In this document: one piece after another, positions 55,951 to 64,000 of the stretch
Layout of the letters: each line of letters starts with the position of its first letter
Numbering within the stretch: the stretch's first letter is position 1
Source of the DNA: Natronobiforma cellulositropha
GTDB lineage: Archaea; Halobacteriota; Halobacteria; Halobacteriales; Natrialbaceae
Assembly: GCF_025629245.1 (NCBI RefSeq)
Contig: NZ_JANZXN010000020.1
Location: forward strand, 54,376 to 118,375
Reading direction: 5' to 3'
Length of the DNA: 64,000 nucleotides
Translations under genes and position numbers: made by a program
The notes under the pieces: generated by a model
Told to the model about the DNA's origin: nothing
What the model saw: only the letters and a program-made list of their open reading frames with translations
Databases searched by the model: none

Positions 55951-56118
55951 TCTGGTTAGTAACACAAAATCCACTCGTATTAATTCTTGCTAAAGTAGAG
56001 ATAATAGTTGTTAATTCTGGATTGGGTGGCAGCCGGTCGGTCAGTGCTGGCACAGCAACGCACTCGCTCGGGACCGAGCAAACACCGGAGCGGTGAACGC
56101 CGACAGAGAACTGACCCG

Positions 56119-57807
56119 TCAGCCGAAAACGAGCGTCAGTCCCCACGCGAGGACGACCGCGAAGCCACAGGCCGCAACCGCCTGGCGGGCGACCATCCCC
56201 AGCGCCCAGCGCGGGGAGACCTCTCGAGCGACCGTGAGGACGGTCACGAGACACGGCAGCAGGACGCCCGCGAGGTAGACCGCGACGAGCACCTGGACGG
56301 GCGAGAGCGACACGGCCGCTGAGTCCGCGCTCAACAGGGCGATCCCGTCTTTCCTGACCGAGGCGAGCACGAGCATGAGTGCAGCGTCCGCCGGGAGGTC
56401 GAAGACCGCCATCGCCGGGCCGAGAACGCCACCGAGTCGGTCGATGACACCACCCTCGTCGAGCGCGGCGGCGGCGACCGTGATGAGGACGAACACCGGC
56501 AGCGCCGTCACCACGAACGCCCGAATCGCACTCCAGGCCTCTCGAGCGACCGCACGCGGGTCGGGGCGCTCGAGGAACGGCCGACGCTCGATGATCGGCG
56601 TCGACTGGCGGGCCGCAGGCGGGGCGATCAGCCTGACGTAGATCAGCGTCGTCACCGCGAGCACCAGGAGGTACGGGCCGACGAGCCAGCCCATGCCGAC
56701 GGCGGCGAACACCGCCAGCGTCGCGGGAAACTGATAGGAGCAGGCCGAGCCGAACGAGATGGCCGAGATGGTCGTACAGCGGGTGCAGTCCGAACACGAG
56801 CGGGTGTTGACCACCGCCGGAACGTTACAGCCAAAGCCCATCACGACGCGGACGAGGTCCCGGCCGGTGAGGCCTACCCGACGCATCGTCGGGTGCAACG
56901 AGAGCGTCATCCGTGTCACCAGCCCCGAGGTCTTGTAGACGCCGAGGACGACCGCGAAGATGAGCATCGTCGGTCCCGCCCAGACGAACAGGAACGGTCC
57001 CATCGAGAGGAAGCCGTACTCGCTCGCGAGCAGCGTCGAGAGCGGTGCGGGAAGCGTCGCCGCCCACGCGACCGCGGGTTCGAACAGCGACCCGACGAGC
57101 GGGTCGAGTTCACCGGCGACCGAGTTGGCGAACCAGACGGCGAGCGCCGCCGGAACGAGCAACAACAGCGCGCTACAGAGCGGGCCGACGTACGGCCACT
57201 CGAGCACCGAGACGGGCGGTTCGATTCGCCGACCGATCCGGTGGCGTGCCCGATCCGGGAAGACACCCGGTTGCTCGAGCGCGCGCACGATGCGACCGTA
57301 CTCGTCGTCGACGGCGCCCCGACCGCCGTCGGTCACCGGCCGCGAGAGGTTTCGGGCGTCCGTCGGGACGACCGGCACTCCGAGGTCGGCGCTCAACTGC
57401 TCGAGGTCACGCTCGAGCGCCTCGGTCTCCTCGACTTTGTCCCAGAAGGTGATGACCACGAGTCCCAGCCGGCCCTCGACCAGCGGGAGGAGATCCTCGA
57501 GGTCGGCGTCGACGTCGGTCGCCGGGACGACGAGGACGACCGGTTCCTCACCCTCGAGTCGAGAGAGGGCGTCCCGGGTCGCCGCGGTGTCGGCGTCGAG
57601 GACGAGTCCCGGCGTGTCGACGAAGACGCGCGCTCGGGTCTCGTAGCGTTCACAGCCGACCGTCGTTCCACGAAAATTCCCGCTCGTCGGCCGGTCACCG
57701 GTGAGCGAGGCGACGAGCGCCGACTTCCCGACGCTCTCTTTCCCGACGACCACTACCGTCTCGCGCTCCTCACGTAGGTGCGACGGCGGCGTGTGTTCGA
57801 CAGACAT
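56119..57807 (-). CDS. FeoB-like GTPase membrane transporter with Cys-rich insertion
   Basis: 562 residues from ATG 57807. The N-terminal G domain has P-loop GKESVGKS (22-29), GTTVG, DTPGL and ITFWDK in place of the canonical NxxD G4. The membrane part has two Gate/FeoB-C-type blocks; GFGCNVPAVVNTR matches the FeoB signature but is followed by SCSDCTRCTT, a Cys cluster where ordinary FeoB has a charged loop, and then FGSACSYQFP. FeoB proteins take up ferrous iron across the cytoplasmic membrane; the altered G4 and Cys cluster suggest another metal or a changed mechanism. Its ATG is 1 nt from the flavoprotein stop, so they are coupled. No FeoA gene is adjacent. Confidence 0.87.
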   Translation of the reverse strand: MSVEHTPPSHLREERETVVVVGKESVGKSALVASLTGDRPTSGNFRGTTVGCERYETRARVFVDTPGLVLDADTAATRDALSRLEGEEPVVLVVPATDVDADLEDLLPLVEGRLGLVVITFWDKVEETEALERDLEQLSADLGVPVVPTDARNLSRPVTDGGRGAVDDEYGRIVRALEQPGVFPDRARHRIGRRIEPPVSVLEWPYVGPLCSALLLLVPAALAVWFANSVAGELDPLVGSLFEPAVAWAATLPAPLSTLLASEYGFLSMGPFLFVWAGPTMLIFAVVLGVYKTSGLVTRMTLSLHPTMRRVGLTGRDLVRVVMGFGCNVPAVVNTRSCSDCTRCTTISAISFGSACSYQFPATLAVFAAVGMGWLVGPYLLVLAVTTLIYVRLIAPPAARQSTPIIERRPFLERPDPRAVAREAWSAIRAFVVTALPVFVLITVAAAALDEGGVIDRLGGVLGPAMAVFDLPADAALMLVLASVRKDGIALLSADSAAVSLSPVQVLVAVYLAGVLLPCLVTVLTVAREVSPRWALGMVARQAVAACGFAVVLAWGLTLVFG

Positions 57808-57808
57808 C

Positions 57809-59035
57809 TCAACAGCCACACATATCCGGCTCACAACAGCTGAGGTCTTCGAGGAACATCCCCTGTTCGCGATACTCCTCGAGTGGGCCGAGATCGACGC
57901 CGAGGCGCTCGCCGACCGCCTTCGCGACGACGGCGAAGCGGGTCCGGAACTTGTAGATGAAGCAGAACTGGACGCCGTTGTGCGTCACCGCCGGTCCCGA
58001 GAGGAACAGCCCCGGCGTCGTCGGCGACTCGTCGACGTCGGTCAGTGAGACGTGGCCGTCCTCGAACGGGAAGTACTCGGCGACCGGGCCGAGCGTCGGC
58101 TCGAACCCCGTCGCGAGAACGGGCTGCGTGGGGACGGTGAACGTCCGAGTCTCACCGTCGCTCACCGCACGGGTGCGCACCTCGAAACAGCCGTCGTCGG
58201 TCCGGCGAACCCGCTCGACGTCGACGCCACCGACGAGGTCCAGCCGATCACTTCCCTCGACGCGCGCCAGTCGCTCGAGCGTGTACGGGGCGAGCGTCTC
58301 GCTCGGGTCGGGGTCGCGACGCGCCCAGGGCAGTCCCCGGTCGAGGACCGTCACCGAACAGCCAGCATCGACCAGCGCGACGGCCGCGTCGATACCGCTC
58401 TCGTATCCGCCGACGATGAGGAACTCGCGGGTGCTGCTCGCAGCGGCGTGATCGGCCCACGAGCGAACCGAGCTCGAGTGCACGCACAGGTCCGTGCCAT
58501 CGAAGAGGTCCCCCCGGGGCGTCGAGAACTGGCCGCCCGCCCAGACGACGAAGCGCGCGTAGACCGACCCCGCCGAGGTCTCGAGGACGAAGCCGTCTCG
58601 CACCGACGCGTCGAGTGCCGTTCCACCGTCGACGGCGTGACCCGCACCGACCTCCTCGATGTCCTCGTCGGGGGTCTCCTCGAGCGGGGTCACTCCCGTC
58701 ACGTCGACGCCGGTGACGACCGAGAGGTCGTGGAAGTCGACGACGGCCTCGAGGTAGTCGGCGTACTCCTCGCCGCTCGGCTGCTGACGCTCGAGCGTGT
58801 ACGCAGGAGAGGTCCGCGGCGTCACCGCGTTCAGGTCGGTCAGTCCGAAGCTGTTGCTCGGAAACGACGGCGTGATAAAGCGCATCTCCGCGGGCCACTT
58901 GCGGAACGTCGCGCCGACCTCCTCGCGGTCGAGGACGACACACTCGAGGTCGAGCCTCGAGAGCGCGGCGGCGGTACCGACGCCCGCAGCACCGGCACCG
59001 ACGACGGCGACGTCGACGGCGGAGGGGAGCGTCAT
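57809..59035 (-). CDS. CzcO-like FAD/NAD(P)-binding monooxygenase-type flavoprotein
   Basis: 408 residues. N-terminal FAD motif VAVVGAGAAGVGTAAALSR, then FRKWPAEMRFITPSFPSNSFGL, a second dinucleotide fold with FLIVGGYESGIDAAVALVDAG, and ATGFEPTLGPVAEYF. It resembles flavoproteins related to CzcO, YpdA-type thiol-disulfide reductases and N-hydroxylating monooxygenases. The C-terminus ends LSCCEPDMCGC, a four-Cys tail fit for binding a soft metal or for thiol chemistry. It overlaps the preceding small membrane gene (ATGA) and abuts the FeoB-like gene. Possible roles: metal reduction, ligand oxidation, or disulfide chemistry on the transporter. Confidence 0.85.
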   Translation of the reverse strand: MTLPSAVDVAVVGAGAAGVGTAAALSRLDLECVVLDREEVGATFRKWPAEMRFITPSFPSNSFGLTDLNAVTPRTSPAYTLERQQPSGEEYADYLEAVVDFHDLSVVTGVDVTGVTPLEETPDEDIEEVGAGHAVDGGTALDASVRDGFVLETSAGSVYARFVVWAGGQFSTPRGDLFDGTDLCVHSSSVRSWADHAAASSTREFLIVGGYESGIDAAVALVDAGCSVTVLDRGLPWARRDPDPSETLAPYTLERLARVEGSDRLDLVGGVDVERVRRTDDGCFEVRTRAVSDGETRTFTVPTQPVLATGFEPTLGPVAEYFPFEDGHVSLTDVDESPTTPGLFLSGPAVTHNGVQFCFIYKFRTRFAVVAKAVGERLGVDLGPLEEYREQGMFLEDLSCCEPDMCGC

Positions 59036-59355
59036 CGCCCACCCGTCGAACGGGACTCACTCGCGGAGGCAGACGAAGGCGAGCGCGTGCCGGTCGCACC
59101 CGCACCCAATCGTCCGCTCGCAGGGTTAGTTCGTACGTACGAGGCGAGCGCGAGCAGCGACGCGTAGAGGAGCGCGCCGACGGCGAGCGTGAGCGTCGCG
59201 GCGACGAACGCCTGGACGTGCGTCGGCCCGCCAACGGTGAACGCGGTGGCGACGCCGACACAGCCCCCGACGAACAGCGTCTTGCTCGCGACGTGGGCCC
59301 TCGCAACCGGGCCGAACGCGAGCGGATCACGTCCCGACAGTGTGTTCTCGAGCAT
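59032..59355 (-). CDS. Small membrane protein, first gene of the FeoB-like/ABC operon
   Basis: 107 residues from ATG 59355 (MLENTLSGRDPLAFGPVARAHV), with helices ASKTLFVGGCVGVATAFTVGG and QAFVAATLTLAVGALLYASLLALASYV and a Ser/Ala-rich polar tail. TCTTAATAAG at 59376-59385 is centred about 26 nt before the ATG, fixing a leaderless start over the longer frame to 59520. It overlaps the flavoprotein start. No family recognised; an accessory membrane subunit is plausible. Confidence 0.7.
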   Translation of the reverse strand: MLENTLSGRDPLAFGPVARAHVASKTLFVGGCVGVATAFTVGGPTHVQAFVAATLTLAVGALLYASLLALASYVRTNPASGRLGAGATGTRSPSSASASESRSTGGR

Positions 59356-59375
59356 GTTGCTAACTATAGATTCGA

Positions 59376-59385
59376 TCTTAATAAG
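59376..59385 (-). promoter_or_regulatory. TATA box of the FeoB-like/ABC operon
   Basis: On the minus strand CTTATTAAGA, centred about 26 nt before ATG 59355, predicts a leaderless transcript for the whole 11.4-kb gene set. Confidence 0.6.
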
Positions 59386-59389
59386 TGCT

Positions 59390-59406
59390 ACTAACACAGG
59401 ATTAGT
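59390..59406. promoter_or_regulatory. Inverted repeat abutting the operon promoter
   Basis: ACTAA (59390-59394), centre CACAGGA, TTAGT (59402-59406). It lies directly upstream of the TATA box. A similar string, TTAGTAACAC, occurs before the receptor gene at 55956-55965 (here CTAACAC). TTAG/CTAA half-sites recall DtxR/MntR-type metal regulators, but this is inference from a short motif. Confidence 0.45.
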
Positions 59407-59577
59407 CGATAGTAAGACGTGGTACTCGAGAGGTGGATAGACGCTACAGAGACCACACGAACCCACGAGTGGCCGTGTTCCGGCAATCGTACGGCGACAC
59501 GGCTGATCCGGGGCGACCAAAATTTATAAATTCGAAAGGTTTCTTGGCCTGAATCGAAGACTTCGTTCCCGAAGTAG

Positions 59578-61752
<2,175 letters not shown>

Positions 61753-61782
61753 TCACGAGCGACACCTGAGCGCCGTTCTCTC

Positions 61783-62196
61783 TCACTCCTCGTACTCGTC
61801 GAGCGGTTCGTTGATCTCGAGTAGCGTCCCCGCCGGATCTCGAAAGTGAGCCACGCGGACACCCCACTCCGGGCGGTCGTGTGGCTCGGTGACGACCGTC
61901 GCGTCAGAACTGAGCCGCCCGAACACCTCGTCGACAGCCGAAACCTCGATCACGAGGGCGACGTCGTCGCTTTCGGCGTCGGTGGGCTCGTAGACGGTAT
62001 CGATGGCATCGGCCATCGCCTCCCGCTCGAACAACGCGAGCGTCATCGAACCGGTGTCGAAGTCGGCATAGCCCGTCGTTTCGTCACCCCACGTGACGTC
62101 GAAGCCGAGCACGTCGCGGTAGAAGCGAACACACGGCTCGAACTCCGAAACCAGCAGCCGGGTGTGTGGCGATCCGAGTGGTGTGTGTGCATCCAT
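61783..62196 (-). CDS. Glyoxalase/bleomycin-resistance-fold (VOC) protein
   Basis: 137 residues from ATG 62196: TRLLVSEFEPCVRFYRDVLGFDVTWGDETTGYADF in the first beta-alpha-beta module and AVDEVFGRLSSDATVVTEPHDRPEWGVRVAHFRDPAGTLLEINEPL in the second. His/Glu metal ligands of the vicinal-oxygen-chelate fold are present in part. Substrate unknown; these proteins include lactoylglutathione lyases, dioxygenases and antibiotic-binding proteins. It is divergent from GH51 with 119 nt between. Confidence 0.85.
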   Translation of the reverse strand: MDAHTPLGSPHTRLLVSEFEPCVRFYRDVLGFDVTWGDETTGYADFDTGSMTLALFEREAMADAIDTVYEPTDAESDDVALVIEVSAVDEVFGRLSSDATVVTEPHDRPEWGVRVAHFRDPAGTLLEINEPLDEYEE

Positions 62197-62315
62197 ACCA
62201 TATCGTCGAGACACACTGACATAATGGCGATCCATACGCGGTGAAAGTGAACGTGAAACCGCCCCCGATCACCGCCACCCGATACTTTAGGGCGACGGGT
62301 GAACCACTGCTATCC

Positions 62316-63815
62316 ATGGCAGACGCACGGATCACTGTCCGCACCGAATCACCCATCGGCCACGTCGACCCCGCCCTCCACGGCCACTTCGCAGAACATC
62401 TCGGCCGCTGTGTCTACGACGGTCTCTGGCACAGCGACGAGGACACAGCGGAGGGCTACCGCGACGACGTCGTCAGCTTACTCGAGGCGCTCGAGATGCC
62501 CGTCCTACGCTGGCCCGGCGGCTGTTTCGCCGACGACTACCACTGGAAGGACGGCGTCGGCCCACGAGACGACCGCCCACGACGACGCAACCTCTTCTGG
62601 GCACAAGGACCCAACGAACTCCCCGAGGAGTCGAACGCCTTCGGCACCGACGAGTTCCTCCAGCTCTGTGAGCGCCTCGACACCGAAGCCTACCTCGCCG
62701 TCAACGTCGGCTCCGGCACCCCCCAGGAGGCGACCGACTGGATGGAGTACTGTAACTACGACGGCGACACCGACCTGGCGAACCGCCGCCGCGAGAACGG
62801 ACACGACGACCCCTACGGCGTCCGCTACTGGGGCGTCGGCAACGAAAACTGGGGCTGTGGCGGCCGCATGTCACCCGAGCAGTACGCCCGCGAGTACCGC
62901 CGCTTCGCGACCTACGCCGGAGCCACGACCAACGTCATGTTCGAAACGGACATCGAACTCATCGCCTGTGGCTTCTCCGACCACGAGTGGAACCGCCGGT
63001 TCCTCGAAGAGGTCTCGAGCGGACCCACCGGTCCCGAGTTCCCCCTCGACCACCTCACCCTCCACCACTACTACGGCCAGACCATCTCCGTCGCCGACGC
63101 CGACGAAGACGACTACGACCGCTTCCTCCACGACGCCCTCGAGATGGAAACTCACATCCACCGCCTCGCCAGCGCCATCGACGCCGTCGCAACCACGCGC
63201 GACATCGGCGTCATCATCGACGAGTGGGGCGCCTGGCACACCGAAGCGGTCCCCGAAAACGGTCTCGAACAACCCGGCACCGTCCTCGACGCCCTCTCGG
63301 CCGCCGCCGTCCTGGACATCTTCACCCGCCACAGCGACGTCCTCACCATGACCAACATCGCCCAGACCGTCAACGTCCTCCAGTGTCTCGTCGAGACCGA
63401 CACCGACACCGCCTGGGCACGCCCCACCTACCACGTCTTCGACCTCTACGCGCCTCACAAGGACAAGACCGCCGTCACCACCGCCGTCGACTCACCGACG
63501 CGCACGCTCGAGGACGATGACGACGACCTCCCGCTCGTCGGAGCCTCCGCCTCCGTCGGCGACGACGAGACGTTCGTCACCCTCACCAACCTCGACTGTA
63601 CGGCCGCCCACACCGTCGAACTCGCACTCGAAGGCGTCGCCACTGACTCGAGCACCATCGAGGCACAGATCCTGTTCGCCGACCACGACCCCGACGCAAC
63701 CGTCACGGCGGACACCGCAGCGGAGTTCACCGCCGCCGACCTCAGCGTCGACGCCGACGACACACTCACCATCGATCTCCCCGCCGCGACCGTCGCAGCG
63801 ATCACGGTCCGCTAA
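62316..63815 (+). CDS. GH51 alpha-L-arabinofuranosidase
   Basis: 499 residues from ATG 62316: HVDPALHGHFAEHLGRCVYDGLW, RWPGGCFADDYHWKDGVGPRDDRP, acid/base Glu177 in WGVGNENWGCGG, HHYYGQT, nucleophile Glu303 in IIDEWGAWH, and a C-terminal beta-sandwich. No signal peptide, so it removes arabinose from imported arabinoxylo- or arabino-oligosaccharides. ACTTTA at about 62284-62290 is 26-32 nt upstream (leaderless). It lies apart from the main xylan island, but its product would join the same pentose route. Confidence 0.94.
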   Translation: MADARITVRTESPIGHVDPALHGHFAEHLGRCVYDGLWHSDEDTAEGYRDDVVSLLEALEMPVLRWPGGCFADDYHWKDGVGPRDDRPRRRNLFWAQGPNELPEESNAFGTDEFLQLCERLDTEAYLAVNVGSGTPQEATDWMEYCNYDGDTDLANRRRENGHDDPYGVRYWGVGNENWGCGGRMSPEQYAREYRRFATYAGATTNVMFETDIELIACGFSDHEWNRRFLEEVSSGPTGPEFPLDHLTLHHYYGQTISVADADEDDYDRFLHDALEMETHIHRLASAIDAVATTRDIGVIIDEWGAWHTEAVPENGLEQPGTVLDALSAAAVLDIFTRHSDVLTMTNIAQTVNVLQCLVETDTDTAWARPTYHVFDLYAPHKDKTAVTTAVDSPTRTLEDDDDDLPLVGASASVGDDETFVTLTNLDCTAAHTVELALEGVATDSSTIEAQILFADHDPDATVTADTAAEFTAADLSVDADDTLTIDLPAATVAAITVR

Positions 63816-63887
63816 AACGTCGCGCTTCGAACTTCACCGCGAACTCGAACGAACTGTACGGCACGTCCGCTCTCCAGTACGAAAAAA

Positions 63888-63920
63888 ACCGGAGAACACC
63901 CACCGCGGGCGCTCTCCGGT
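63888..63920. terminator. Hairpin with adjacent A-run
   Basis: ACCGGAGA (63888-63895) and TCTCCGGT (63913-63920) form a perfect 8-bp stem with a 17-nt loop. The A-run at 63882-63888 reads as a T-run on the minus strand, so the hairpin fits best as a minus-strand terminator for a gene beyond the window, or a bidirectional one after GH51. CGCTCTCC with GTACG also appears twice as a direct repeat here. Confidence 0.4.
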
Positions 63921-63935
63921 ACGTGATAAACGAAT

Positions 63936-64000
63936 ATGAGTGGAGGCGGCGAGATACCGTTCCCAGAGGGTCGCCCACTCCAGTACTTGCCATCACGCTG
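63936..64000 (+). CDS. Possible start of a gene running off the window
   Basis: ATG 63936 opens MSGGGEIPFPEGRPLQYLPSR to the window end without a stop (21 codons). Composition is acceptable for a haloarchaeal protein, but no TATA-like box at the expected distance is seen. Undecided. Confidence 0.25.
   Translation, partial: MSGGGEIPFPEGRPLQYLPSR

Overview
The window is from a haloarchaeon (class Halobacteria), possibly of the Natrialbaceae type, though the genus cannot be fixed from the sequence. It is GC-rich with a very acidic predicted proteome. Exported proteins carry twin-arginine signals, several with a haloarchaeal lipobox (xAGC). Many genes have a TATA-like box about 25-30 nt upstream of the start codon and so look leaderless. 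I saw no rRNA, tRNA, CRISPR array or insertion sequence.

Layout. 1-6000 holds housekeeping and stress genes: a partial lipoprotein, a MATE exporter, a MazG-like pyrophosphohydrolase, two divergent UspA proteins, a small membrane protein and a Tat-exported beta-propeller-like protein. 6500-33950 is a glucuronoxylan catabolic island. It contains GH43, cytoplasmic GH10, GH67 and GH4 glycosidases. It also contains a peptide-type ABC importer with a lipoprotein receptor, two ATPases and one polypeptide that fuses both permeases. The pentose oxidation enzymes are xylose dehydrogenase, enolase-superfamily sugar-acid dehydratases, a FAH-fold dehydratase and a semialdehyde dehydrogenase. The hexuronate enzymes are UxaC, an SDR and UxuA. 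An IclR regulator lies within the island. 34500-44050 adds a malic enzyme, a cell-surface GH10 xylanase, a GH3 glycosidase and a Tat-exported pectate lyase with dockerin-like calcium repeats. 44100-47940 holds thiE, a DUF5995-like gene, a Gfo/Idh/MocA oxidoreductase and a UspA. 47939-59355 is an 11.4-kb minus-strand operon. It runs from a small membrane protein through a CzcO-like flavoprotein with a Cys-rich tail, a FeoB-like GTPase transporter, two paralogous lipoprotein receptors, a methyltransferase and two permeases to a fused double ATPase. 59600-64000 holds katG, a glyoxalase-fold gene and a GH51 arabinofuranosidase.

How the genes fit together (inference). The surface GH10 and the pectate lyase cut polymers outside the cell. 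The Opp-type importer brings in acidic xylo-oligosaccharides. Cytoplasmic GH10, GH43, GH3, GH51, GH67 and GH4 trim them to xylose, arabinose and (methyl)glucuronate. Pentoses go by an oxidative Weimberg-type route to 2-oxoglutarate, and glucuronate goes by UxaC, the SDR and UxuA to 2-keto-3-deoxygluconate. Malic enzyme can then draw the extra TCA carbon to pyruvate.

The two most interesting signals are these. First, a 22-bp palindrome (ATTACA, 10 inner bases, TGTAAT) occurs in four intergenic regions next to GH43, the sugar receptor, the GH4/IclR pair and GH3, and may be a regulon operator. Second, the minus-strand operon combines FeoB-like, Nik/Opp-type ABC, methyltransferase and flavoprotein genes with unusual cysteine clusters, and may be an undescribed metal or metallophore acquisition system.
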